64,000 nt of DNA from Zelopaecilomyces penicillatus (lineage: Eukaryota; Ascomycota; Sordariomycetes; Hypocreales; Pseudodiploosporaceae), in contig VCCP01000005.1 in NCBI GenBank assembly GCA_005765155.1, forward strand, positions 3,658,001 through 3,722,000. The letters are read 5' to 3'. Below are positions 10,072 to 21,362 of the stretch, one piece after another. The notes below the pieces were generated by a model that made no database searches, was not told where the DNA came from, and saw only the letters and a list, made by a program, of their open reading frames with translations. Each line of letters starts with the position of its first letter. Positions within the stretch are counted from its first letter, which is position 1. The position numbers and the translations under genes were made by a program.

Positions 10072-11878
10072 GATGGTTGACCGTGAACGCAAAAAAGTGC
10101 TGAAGAAGTTTCCGTGAGAGCAGTGGTATAGGCTTCTGGCAAACTTGTGAGGATATCGGACGGATGAGTGGGGGAGGGAAATGCGAAGGGGGACTGGAAC
10201 TGGGCTCAAGACTATAAAGAGGGGAGAGCTCTCGGCACACCCCAGCTTGTTCAAACAACCGGTACGTGGCTCAGAATGCAATACTAGCAGGGGATCAGCA
10301 TCACCGTTGATGCATCATCAGGTATTGGATTCGTTCTCGTCTCCCCGTGAGTCGTCCAACCCCTCCAACCATCCAGACAAGCCATGACTTACGTTCCAGG
10401 GCTCGGCCCACGCTGCATACGTTGGCTTCATAGAGGGAATCGCATTGGGTGAATAGAATGCCGCTCCCTTTGCTCTCAGACGCCACACACGCTGTAAAAT
10501 GTCAAGATGCAGCTAGGAAGCTTAGTTGTGTGCAGAAAGGCCGGTCCCCCTCACAGCTCAGGTTAGTCTTGTTCGTCATCCTTGAACCAGAAGCACCCCT
10601 CCTTCTCGTATGTGCAATCAGGGAAATATGTGCCATCAGTCCTCTTCAAGCCCACCAAAATCAGCTCCCGCAAGGAACAGCTTCCGTTCAGTGCCTTTGC
10701 AGATGATACGATATGCGATGCTTTGCTTATTCAAAGTGGTTTATCTCTATCTCACTGCCTTGGCTCGTCAATGGAAGTCTGTACACTGGCACATAAACCA
10801 ATGATAAATGGAGGGGCATGCTTGAATACATACTGTACTACCAGAATAGAGAGAAGTTTGCTGAGTGTGTGCCGCACTGCCGAAGCTCCCGGGGGCTGAT
10901 CCACTCGCCGGAAGCTTGGTTATTGATGAGACATCAGTGTCGGCATGGCCTGCAGCTACGTATGTCATGATTGCCCAGGGGTGTTCTTGAAAGAGGAGGG
11001 GGAATCGGGGATATCGTTTTGTCAAATTGTGTGGGTGGAGACAGCTGTGGTGGAGTTGGGGTTGCGAAGCTCCGAGTACAGTACGTAATTACTTCGTGGC
11101 TACAAGCTCATCTTCGGACAGGTCATGTATTACATCATCCTGATGCTAGATGATTCGTGATGTTATCAGCCTTAATCAGCAGTTCATGATCTCTTTTACT
11201 ACAATGATCTGAGCTTCAGATATTCAACAAGCCAAAGACTGTCAGGTAACTTGCTCTGTACTCAATCTACAATATTGCCGCAGATCTATACGCGGTGCCT
11301 ACTTTGTTCTACAGCATTACTTAGTAGACACACTTGTGAACCATTCGTCAACGTTGGGCTTCGTTGCCGATCTCCCAACCCGACAAAATAAAAGGGCCAG
11401 TAATAATTAACTAACACAAACAGCCACCATGGTGGCAGTGTTGCTATTGGCGGGATCTGTGAATACATACGCACCAACCGGTTGGTTGCCGTGAATGGAA
11501 CTTGGAGGTAAACCACGCTTCCAGATAGCTCGGCGATTTGTGACTCGCCGCAAAGTCCGGTGCTGTTAAAGCCCTTGGCCACCATGGTTGCATCGCAAGT
11601 CAAACCTTGCATCAAAATTGGCATTTCACAATTCTACATATTTCTCTGGCTGCAGTGGCAAATAATGTGTTCCAATACCACGTACATGGTATTAGCGACA
11701 GTAGCGTTAATCGCAACACCAATTTGTATTGACCAAACCACACTTTCTAACTTGGTAATAGTCTGGAGACTGTACAAACTTCTCGTGCATTGGTGTGGGA
11801 AACATTGTAATTCGATATACAGGCTTTCTGAGTCGCTGTTTGCACATGGTATATATACTCTGTATGATAGTGAATGGC
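10072..11878. other. 1.8 kb intergenic between glutamate decarboxylase and the hydrolase gene (both minus strand)
   Basis: Short frames here (up to about 115 codons, both strands) lack starts in good context, domain-like composition or splice partners. I see no tRNA or repeat. The left part is the glutamate decarboxylase promoter; the right part is the hydrolase 3' flank. Confidence 0.45.
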
Positions 11879-14120
11879 CTAATCTTCCTCGCCAGTCCCT
11901 GTAAGACCACTTGCCAGCCCTTGCATTCTCCGCCCCAGCAAATCATCAGAGCTATTCAGCTTCACTAAACTCTTGTTCCCCCTCAACATCTTTTTCTTCC
12001 TCCCGTTCACCTCTTGTGGATTTCCATTCCCGTTCACTTGTGGCGGTGTCACCCCGTTGGTGTCTCCATTCCCGTTTGGCCCAGCGCTGGGCTGTGTTAG
12101 GCTCCGACCTCGGGTTAATCTCGTCATGCTGATTTCTAGAGGTTTGTCCTCGTCGCCGCTCGATTCCGCCATGGAATGGCGTCTGCTGGCCCGACCGTTC
12201 ATGGCGCCTTCTTTAGATGCCCGAGGGACTTGCTTCGATTGCTGAGCACGCTGATTTTCGGCATCTACAAAAAGCTGGTCAAACCAGGCTGCACTTCGTT
12301 CAAAATGCTTCCATGCTGGCGGGTATACGCCAGGAAATTGCATGAAGCCGTGGGATGTCCCCGGTATTAGCAAAACCTCGGCTATCTCCGAATCGTCAAG
12401 ATGCGACTCCGGAAAATCCAAAGATGTTAGATGTGACTCGTTTCTTTGTGCAGCATTCGCCTTTGCCTTTCGAAGCCGTGCAGCAAAGACCACTGTATCA
12501 TCCACCAATGGATCGCGTTCGCCAGTCATGAAGTATGTTTTTGGAAACTTGGCCAGCAAGGCTTCGGGCGCAAGAACGGGACTGAGAAGATAATCCTGCG
12601 TGAAATCAGGACGGTTATGGGGGCCAATGTATAAGATAATCATGGCTCGCATTAGCTCTGGGGTCAAGACGCGATCATTAAAGTAGGAGATCATAGACGA
12701 TGTCGCCAAGCGGGTTTTCATTGGCTCTGCTCTGTGGGAGATGCTATCGGTTCTCTTTCCGTCCTGGCTTTTGGAGCTGCTCAGTGACTGGGGGCCACTG
12801 TGGGAGAATTCGGGGCGGGATTTCACCGCAGCTGCTGGCTCAGTGTCGGCCTTCGGCGGCGGGCTTTCATTATCCTCTTCACTCGAATGGTGCGGCGTTC
12901 CAACAACATCATTATAGGTCATGCTCTTCCGTCGCATGATAGATTTGTTGGTTTTTCTCATCTTTCGGTCTCTGATCAATGACATCTGCTCATCTGACAT
13001 CCAGTTGCCGATGTTCATGTCCAGAGTAGGATAGAAACAAACGAGGCCCTCCGGAGGTGGTAAGCTTCCTCTTCCCGAGAAGCGGCGAAATTGGCTGCTA
13101 CTCGTTTCAAGAATCATCAAGGTAGTAGCTACAGCAAGATTGCCTCCAGCGCTGTCGCCAGTAAGAACCAATCTGGGAATTTCGTTGCCGGACATTCCAA
13201 TACATTTGCCCCGGGACTTGATGATTGTGGCATAGACATCAAAACACTCGTTCACCGCATATGGATATGGGAACTCCGGTGCCTTCTTGTAGTCCAAGCT
13301 GAGAATAGGAAGGCCTGTTTTCGAAGCCCATGCGAATAGCTTGTCATCGTTACAGCGAGGATCCATGGCAACAAAGCCGCCCCCGGGAATATCTAAAACA
13401 ATTTTATTGTGGTGCTCCAGATCCGCGAGAGGTCCATCATAATATAACCAGGCAGAAACCGGCTCCTTATAGTCGCTGTTGGCAGGCCGGGGAATTCTGA
13501 CTTGCCTAGGCGGCCACCTCATAAATCGGGGCCGCAGCAACTTCTGGACAAACGCAAGATACGGAGTGGTACCTTTATTCCAGGCGACGCGAAGGTGATC
13601 GACGGTGACCATGCCACGGACCTTCCGAACTTTTTCATCGGCCCTCTCAGCAGCAACGAGATAGAAGAGCGAGAAGACGACGCTGGCAATATCCCGCAGC
13701 CACTTCGTACGGATCTTCATGGCGGTCCAAAACCCGGCGTCGAGGGCAGTCAGGACCCAGGTAGCTCGAAAGTAGGTGGTATCGTACATATTCGCCATAG
13801 GCTCAGCACTAGCAAGACCAACAAGCGCACTGAAATTCCGAGCAGCGTAAAGGTACATTATCGTGACGACAACGGTCTGCCATGCCGTGAGGCGTTTGGA
13901 AAAGAATCTAGATAACGTTTTGGCGCCGGGTGGCCCATGTTTGCTACCTCTACACAGAAAGGTCAGCATCTCAGAAGCTACAGAACAACACATGAACAGA
14001 TAGTGTGTATCACAGCAAGCTAACGTACTTGTATAGATAAAAGCTCCAAAAGGAAAGGACAGCCAGCACCTGTAAGCGCCGTGACTTGGACGATGGTCGT
14101 CCCAGAACGTGGTCTATCAT
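11879..14120 (-). CDS. Membrane-anchored HSL-type alpha/beta hydrolase (lipase/esterase)
   Basis: Two exons, 14120-14029 and 13949-11879, give 720 residues. The short first exon supplies the start and an N-terminal hydrophobic stretch (LQVLAVLSFWSFYLY). It joins in frame at K-GSKHGPPGAK, across an intron with GTACGT donor and TGTAG acceptor. The hydrolase core shows an oxyanion block DIPGGGF (about residues 217-223), the nucleophile motif GDSAGGN (Ser near 297), the acid region TGERDPLVDD and the His in GTSHGFMQF. PGGG replaces the HGGG common in hormone-sensitive-lipase relatives, as I recall for several fungal members. A disordered Ser/Lys-rich insert (~residues 370-450) separates nucleophile and acid, and a polar disordered tail of ~130 residues follows. 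It likely hydrolyses lipid or steryl esters at the ER or lipid droplets; the substrate is unknown. Confidence 0.85.
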
Positions 14121-15999
14121 TTTGCGGTCGTGTAGTGCAGAAATAAAACGATAGGATGATGCTAAAGAAGCCTATGTGCACCAAGGAAAGTGACGCTCGA
14201 CGGAAAGCAGGGTGAAATGAGCAGAGTGGCTGTTGTTCAGACTGATATGCAAAATGGCAATGCTAATACATCATAGATCGAATCGTGCGAGCCCTCGTGT
14301 GACTTTGCGGATTTGTCGCCTCCCGAGCGACTGAAAGATTCCCTTAAAAAATTGTGTAGATTCGCGTTCCGGATACTATTTGCATGCCCTCGTCTCGTTC
14401 GGCCAGCAATTGCAGCGAAGGCGTCGCCAACAGACGGATAGAGTTTAAGGCAAGCAGCAGCTGATGGATGGGACAAGCCAGGGGGGCTCCAAACACGAAA
14501 GGTAGGTGGCTAGTCCGTTAAATACATCCGGCCGGATGCTTCACAAGGTCCGGTACAGGTGAACAGCAAGACGGCACGGGCGCTTCTCCAAAGAGAGACC
14601 GGCTAGAAGAGGGTGGGGGAGATGGCAGGTGGTGATTCAAAACCCTTCGGAAATTTCAGAGGCACAAGACAATGGGAGAGAAAATAGAAGAGCAATTGGA
14701 AAATCGAAAGCTAATTGCAGGTGAGAGTTTACGTTCTCAGTTGCCAGCGTGGCTAGTGGCGCACATGTCATCCAACCATCGCCTGTGGTCGGTAGGATTC
14801 TCGGCTCAAGTCGAACACATTATGTAGGGTCCTCGTGATACAACTTCGCACAGGCGCATGCTGACGTTGATCGCGCTTGGGTGCACAGGGCACTGCCTGC
14901 TTTGACATGTGAAAGCTAATCGTGGGGCTGTTTCATATCATTGTGACCAGTGGAAGCGTGGCGTGGGGGGTCCCAGCGACGGCAATGGCCGATGGGCTGC
15001 AAAGCAGACATGAATCGTTCAAACACCGAAATAGTGCTGTAGGGAAAAAGGATTGGTGTTTTCAGCAGGTATGGCGATTTACCTTATTACCTCCTCCTCT
15101 GCTTTGGCTGGGTTCGCCAAGGGAAAGGGAAGGGGCTGTATTCAGGGTACTCCTTCCATGCATAGGTAGGTACCTATCGATGGATGCACAGGGGAATTAG
15201 AGTCATGTCACCTCATGCGCGTTTCTGGAACAACCCTCTGTGCCGATGTTATTTCTAATCGACTCAGGCCAGTAAGTAACGGTCTAGCTTGCTTTGGTAC
15301 ATCGCCCAATTCCGTCCAGTCGGACCGCTGTTGGTGGGGTAAAATCGAAAATCCGGGGGACTTGGGGTTGCCTTTGACTTGTCCTCGTGTCGAAAATTAT
15401 AGACAGGTGCTAGGTGGCAGGGTCTTCATGTAATTACCCGTAATCACATAATTAGTAATAATCATGAGTGATTGACATACATCCCAAAAGAACGGCACAA
15501 TGAATTTGCGTCAAATTCCAAGCCTTGAATTCAAGCGGAATCAAAACTCTTTTCTTGCTTTATTACCCAGTCTCGGTAATTGTATGCCCATTGATTCTCA
15601 TTAATCACCACAGGGTAGACTCCTGTGGTTACATCAAAGAAGTACCGCTCACGTCATCGAAAACACGCAGGTGATTCGATTGGAAGTCAACTATCCTTCA
15701 AGTTAGATCTACTATGTTCTTTTTCAATAATATGTAAAACATCTTGGTTGATAATAAGCTACTGGCTGTAGGTTAATTAAATATATGATATCAAATATGT
15801 ATGTATGCACACTCTTGATAACAATCAGACATATGCGAGGCCTTGTTAACAATGTGGTTACCCTTCTGGCATGCTTCCTGACTTCAAGTACATGAGCCTG
15901 TCAATGCAGAAATCCACGTGCTTCGTCATCATCCCAAAAACGCCAGAAACTCCAAACGTGCCACGGATCTCATGCCTTGTATGATGCCCAAAGTGATTG
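14121..15999. other. 1.9 kb intergenic between the hydrolase gene and sds22
   Basis: No convincing coding frame on either strand. The left part is the promoter of the minus-strand hydrolase and holds a perfect 14-base palindrome at 14525-14538. The right third (about 15430-15850) is AT-rich with no clear features and is probably the sds22 3' flank. Confidence 0.45.
14525..14538. promoter_or_regulatory. 14-base perfect palindrome upstream of the hydrolase gene
   Basis: CATCCGGCCGGATG reads the same on both strands. It lies about 405 bases before the hydrolase start. CGG/CCG half-sites suit a zinc-cluster (Zn2Cys6) dimer, which is inference from sequence alone. Confidence 0.3.
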
Positions 16000-17297
16000 T
16001 TAAACCCGGACAAAAGCTGCACATGATTAGCTCAGAAAACTGCCCATGAGTGGGTAGGGATTAGGTCTAGGGAGTACATACTCGCATCGATCTGCTTGAT
16101 CTGAGGCAGTGCCAGCCGAACTTTGTTTCGATAGAGAGCTGGACCACGCAGTTGAAGAGGGTTTCCCTCAAAATAGACCGTTGTTAAGCGATCTTTGTCC
16201 TTTAACTCCCTTTCAACCTCCGCGAAATCCTGGATTTGGTTGTAGCTGGCCCATAATTCCTCCAGCAACTTCAAGTTACTCAAACCCTTTAGACTAGCAA
16301 CTTGGTTGTTGGAAATGTCGAGCACTCGCAGGTTGACATTATGCCCAATACCTTCTAGTGACTCTAGCATATTGTTTGCAATATACAACTCCTCGAGTCC
16401 TGGCAATTCTTTCAGTGGCGACAAGTCCTTGATGCGGTTTGACTGAATACTTAGAAGACGTAGGTTGGGGAGCCCACCTAGCCCAGTCAATTCTGTAATC
16501 TTGTTCTTGGCCACCCACAACTCCTCCAGGCTTTTGAGACCATCAAGATTTTTCAACTCGCGAATGCGGTTGGAGCCAAGTTCCAACGATGTCAACTTAT
16601 CAAGCTCGTCTAAGCCCTCGATTTTGCCGATCTTGTTTGCCACAAAGAACAGTTGCTTGAGATCCTTCAAATGGTCGATGTGCTTGATGTGCTTAATCTT
16701 GTTGAAACTTAAATCCAGGCTCGTTAATTTAACAAGCCCGTCTAGACCCCGGATATGCGAAATCAGATTATCATATAAATCAAGATCTTCTAAAGTATCT
16801 GCTAGACTCTCCAAGCCCTCTATTTCTTGTATAGCATTTTGACGGAGACATATCCGAGCTACACGTCTAAAACGATTCAATCGCAGCGCGGGTATCGAGG
16901 CGACTCGAGAGTGGGAGCACATAATCTCCTCGGTATCGGAGGCTTCGCTATCGAGCAAGTCTGTACGGAAATGGACATATTAGCCAAAGATTTCATGAAA
17001 GAAAAGCTAAAAGAAAAAGAGAAAGAGAGGCTCAGACAAGCAAAACAAGCGCGTCATACCCTCGTCCGCTCCGATCTCCTCTCCCTGTAGAACGTTGTCC
17101 TCGTCCGAATATTCTGAATCGGAAAAAGCTTCAGGATTTGCCACGAGTGCCGACTTAGGGACCCTAAGTTTGCCATCCCATCCTTTGCTGTTCCTGAGAC
17201 CAGGGCTTGGTTCTCCCTCTTCGCGTGGTGAGGCTCGATTATCCTGAATGTCGATATGAGTTGGAGCCTCGTTCTCTCCATCTAGAGGTGCAGGCAT
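16000..17297 (-). CDS. sds22: Protein phosphatase 1 regulatory subunit Sds22 (leucine-rich repeats)
   Basis: Three exons, 17297-17060, 16960-16082 and 16016-16000, give 377 residues. The last exon is only 17 nt and completes the conserved end LPQIKQIDATFVRV. The 95-residue N-terminus is acidic and probably disordered. It is followed by about eleven 22-residue leucine-rich repeats of the SDS22 type (consensus LxxLxxLxLxxNxIxxIxxL, e.g. LTSLDLSFNKIKHIKHIDHL), closed by the typical cap WASYNQIQDF...YFEGNPLQ. Sds22 binds the PP1 catalytic subunit in nucleus and cytoplasm, stabilises it, and supports mitotic phosphatase function. The gene is divergent from the Bem46-like hydrolase. Rif1, another PP1 partner, lies 17 kb away. 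Length and repeat number are normal for fungi. Confidence 0.94.
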
Positions 17298-17965
17298 GGT
17301 GAAAACGATCGTGTTTCGCCTTACGTATTTCGGTTCAGGGTATCCTCACGTCTAAAAGGACTTTTGTAACGAGAGGAGAAGATTTGCAAGGTAGTTGTGT
17401 GGGCAAGGTTGGAGCTTGGTGAAGGCGGGACAAAAGGTATGATGCCTAGGTGGTGGGGCTTGGAAGGAGTTCGCCCCCCCAGCAAAAAATCCATACGTAG
17501 GTGCTGAGTTATGGCTTACAAGTTACCACTGTTACCAGTTACATCAATGCCCGAAAGCGGGGTGAAACACAGCGATTTGAAACCCCTTGCAGTAAGCCCG
17601 ACAAAGCTATGGAGACCTGCTGCTAGCCAAGCTTGCACCACACAACCTACCTAACGTTTTTTAGCTGCTGCACCACCATATCGGTCTGAAGGTGCAGATG
17701 TGAGGCTTGTTCCACCCGAGGCGAGCATGTCACAGCTGAGCCCAGCCTACACTATCCAGAGCTCACCGCGGAGACACAGCTCATGTCAGGCATCGTCTCT
17801 CCAACAGCAATGCGGGGGGTCTGCCTAACGAAGGCACAGCAGATCGGGGTGGCATCTGGGAAGCACTGTGGCACGCGATGGGCATACCGATGGCGATGTA
17901 GGCCATCGTTTCGATTGCATGACACACCCGCAGGTAGAAGACGAATACACATTGGTCAGGTCTTG
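17298..17965. other. Shared promoter region between sds22 (-) and the Bem46-like hydrolase (+)
   Basis: 668 bases between two divergent starts. The open frame entering from 17783 continues into the hydrolase but its upstream part looks non-coding (Cys/Arg-rich, no family resemblance), so I place the start at 17966. Confidence 0.5.
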
Positions 17966-19060
17966 ATGCCACCAGCCATATTCACTGGGCTTTTCTTGGC
18001 TCTGTGGACTTACAAGTGTATTATGCTTGTACTATTTCAAAACACCATTATATACAATCCTTTTCTGCCACCCAATGCCCGGAGAATGCGCATTTCTGAA
18101 TTTGCTCATCAATGTCGTGGGATTCAATGGCGGGAAGAACGTATATCATCGTTGGACGGGACAGAGATTGCGCTGTGCGTGAGCGACGTTTCTTCTGAAA
18201 GTCATAACCAAACACAAAAACCTCGTGTTTACATCTTGTACTTTCAAGGCATGCCACCATCCATGCCCGCAATTTTCCTTTAAGAAACTATAGCTAATTC
18301 AACTATAGGCAATGCATCATCTCTTCCTCCGAGGTTGCCTGAGATATCATCGATCATACACCAGCTAAAAGATGTTGACGAGTCGTTTCACTATACAATT
18401 GTTTGCCTGAGTTACCGAGGATTTTGGACATCCCACGATCGTCCCTCCGAAAAGGGGATTAATATGGATTCGGAAGCCGCTCTCCAGTGGATATCTCGAC
18501 TACACAAAAACTCAGCTACAGAGAAGCCATTAGTAAAACCTGTAGTTATTTTATGGGGACAGAGTATTGGTTGCGGCTTTGCGACCAACTTGGCAGCCTC
18601 AACTGGTAGCTCAGCCGACTTCAGTGTGGATGCGTTGGTGTTGGAAACACCATTTACAAATACCAAAGCCATGCTAACGGCCCTCTACCCCCAGAAATGG
18701 CTTCCATACAGACATTTATGGCCATTTCTTAGAAATCACCTGGATAGTTGGGCAAATTTTGGTATAATGTCCAGGAAAAAGCATGAACACCGGCCGGGCA
18801 TATACCTTGTTGAAGCGGGGAATGATGAGCTCGTCCCGGCTGACCATGGTGCCAGTCTTTATCGCCGTTGTCAGGATGTTGGGTTATCTGTGGAACGTCA
18901 CAAGATCCGCGGAGCTCTCCACAACGGAGTTATGGTTAGGAAGGAGGGCAAACAAACAATTGCACGGTTCATATCCTTGGCTATCAGTAGAGCCGGGGTG
19001 AAAAGTGTGGAAGAGAAGCAAGCTGCCTCTGGTGTCTCGGACAGCGACAAGCGGACTTGA
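17966..19060 (+). CDS. Bem46/ABHD13-like alpha/beta hydrolase
   Basis: Two exons, 17966-18248 and 18309-19060, give 344 residues. The intron starts GC (GCATGC) and ends TATAG, with a CTAAT branch site. Joined, it reads YFQG-NASSLPPRLPE without a gap. The N-terminus holds a signal-anchor helix (residues ~3-24), then the hydrolase fold with nucleophile elbow WGQSIGCG, an acidic residue in EAGNDELVPADHG and a His in GALHNGV. It resembles Bem46 of fission yeast and animal ABHD13/ABHD12, whose fungal members sit at the plasma membrane and ER. The substrate is unknown. I chose the Met before the hydrophobic helix. An earlier in-frame Met at 17783 would add 61 residues without family resemblance. 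Confidence 0.85.
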
Positions 19061-20320
19061 AATAGATCATGAAAGTATCACAAAGCTACAACCCAGTTCC
19101 GGGCTCCCCATGAGAGGCTGAGGCATCAGTGAACTTGTCTGTGCCTGGGGACTCACGAGGGTTTCGGATTGGTGAGCCATCACCACACTCCTGCAAGGCG
19201 GCTGTTGGCACACACACATATTACTCCAGAGCTTTCTTTTGGCCCGACGCTATGGACACGATGAGATTAACTAAATACTAGCTTATACCCAGAACTTGGT
19301 TGCGTCAAGGTTGGTACGAGCAGTGGGCAATCTACCCATGATCCACTCGCAAAAGCACGGCCCAAGTGTGCGACGAGAGAGACAGTCGAGAGCACGAAGC
19401 TCTGGACGGCGTGACGATTAGATGGGTGGTGCATTGTCTATCGGTCTATGTGGCCTTCCTCGGCGAGAAAATCTGCAATCAATTGGATTCAATTGACTCT
19501 TGCGCACACTGGACAGTCAAATCTGCAAAATTTATTCCTTGTTGCCTCCAAAAAATATGGAGTTTTGAGGGTTGGAACTGCCATGCACTATCAGCCAGTC
19601 CTGGTGGTTGGTGTATGGCTGCCTTGAGTGACTCCAACTCTGGCACGGCTGCTCACGCACATCGTCCCACACCTCACGTTTGGCCCCTCCGAGGCCATGC
19701 TAGCAAAGTACCATCTGGACTGCGCAACCCTGGTCGCCCAACCCCCTGATTATGCCCCTTTCGTTACTCTGACTCGACTGGTCGTCACTAAAACCATGGT
19801 ACCCTTGCCACAGAATGCGTTCCAGCTTGCGTATCGGCGACTTAAAGTGGTCTGAGTGCGTCACGTGCTTACGTGCAATCAAGGCGATGTACTTTAGCAC
19901 TTAACGCGGGTGGGACGCGATTTTACGTCCAGTTATCACCAACCTAGTCGGTTTCGCCTCATTACTACGTACGGCGCATGGGGGTGTCCATATCCCACTG
20001 CAAGCAGGCAACCAACGCCTCACACGGGACATGGGCCGCCCATCCTATAAAACCATGCCTTCCACCTCGTAACTTGTAAAATTTGCAGGATCATCTTCTC
20101 GGTGCCTGAGGTAAGTCAGTCGATAGTGAGACCGAGCACACCATTGTCGACCATATTTTACTGTATTTCCCCTCTCTGTTCATTTATGAAGGCCAATCCC
20201 GAATGATTTAATAATTCCCATCATCATCATCATCATTATATCAATCGTTTCTCTGGGAGAATCTTCACAATATCACTGAATGAGACCATCATAAGCTGTC
20301 AACCAAAACCCAGCGACAAT
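19061..20320. other. 1.26 kb intergenic before the BTB gene
   Basis: No convincing coding frame. A CCTATAAAACC TATA-like box lies at about 20043-20053, roughly 270 bases before the BTB start. A (CAT)n run follows near 20219-20235. Confidence 0.45.
20043..20053 (+). promoter_or_regulatory. TATA-like box upstream of the BTB gene
   Basis: CCTATAAAACC followed by a leader of about 270 bases to the ATG at 20321. Good match to TATAAA. The transcription start is not visible from sequence. Confidence 0.4.
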
Positions 20321-21362
20321 ATGTTCACCAGGCGCCCCGAGACGTCCAGCAAAAGCTTCTCAAAGAGCCACCACAAGGTCTCTAAATCGAGCTCCTCCTT
20401 TAGTAAAGACAGCGGAGTCACAAAACGACGCCATGAGTCCCGCCTCCGACGACCAACCACAGCCTCATCCGCTGCAGCCAGTGAAGACACTGGCATGGGC
20501 AAGTAAGTGACGATTTCCCTTTCTCAGTTGTAACAATTTGATTCAGTTATCTAATTATACATGCAATCAGTAACATGAGTTCTCCCATTGTCACTCTGGT
20601 CGTCGGAGCTGAGCAGCGCCTTTTTGCTGCTCACGAAGACGTTCTCTGCTCCAGCCCCTTCTTCACCAACGCCTTACGAAATGCATACATCGACCCGGCT
20701 GCGAAGCGTATTGCTCTTCCCGACGAGGAGCCTGAGATCTTCAGCTCGGTCCTGGAGTATCTGTACAAGGGAGACTACTTCCCCCGTTTGACACATAATA
20801 AGCGACGCAATTCATGGGAGTTGGAGCCTGCCACCACTGAAGATCGAGGAACAGTCGAGAGTACAGTCTATCACCGTGGAATAGATGGAGATCTCCTCAA
20901 GGATACTATAATCTACTGTGCCGCTGAGCGATACGGTCTGGAGGAGCTCAAGAAGTTGGCACTCCGGAAGCAAGGTCTTCGTAAGTTACCCCGCAACCCC
21001 CTCCTCTTCCACGTTGTCATATCATTTTCTGACCGAAACGTAGAATCTGGAATTCAATGCAGCACTATTCTAGCATCGGCTAGATATGCCTATGCTAACA
21101 CACCAGACAGTGACTCCAAACTTCGAGCACACTACTTGGCTCTCATAATCCGGTCTCGCAGCACCTTCAAGCGAAGTGGAACGATGCAACTGGAGATGTA
21201 TAATGGTGGCACGCAACTCTTTTTTGATCTTTTCGTGGCTCTTTGCAATCACGTCGACGATATCTCGTCTGCACAGTAAGTCTTTCACTGATCAAACCAC
21301 CAGGAACACAATCCTAACCAATACCTGTCAGGGGCACACCACGTTCGAATCGCCATATCTAA
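20321..21362 (+). CDS. BTB/POZ domain protein
   Basis: Four exons, 20321-20502, 20571-20980, 21044-21275 and 21332-21362, give 284 residues. The third exon was chosen after removing a 63-nt intron (GTAAGT...CGTAG) that is in frame and stop-free. The last exon adds only about ten residues (QGTPRSNRHI). The N-terminal 60 residues are Ser/Lys/Arg-rich and disordered. A BTB fold follows: SPIVTLVVGAEQRLFAAHEDVLCSSPFF, then IALPDEEPEIFSSVLEYLYKGDY, split by a fungal-type polar loop (about 150-180), then a helical region with CAAERYGLEELKKLAL. The protein type is common in filamentous fungi. Some act as Cul3 adaptors, but nothing here proves a partner. Neighbouring genes give no clue. Confidence 0.85.

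Noticed and set aside
13502..13915. 137-codon plus-strand frame antisense to the hydrolase
   Set aside because: Shadow of the hydrolase exon.
17783..17965. Possible earlier start of the Bem46-like hydrolase
   Set aside because: The extra 61 residues are Cys/Arg-rich without family resemblance. The Met at 17966 directly precedes the anchor helix.
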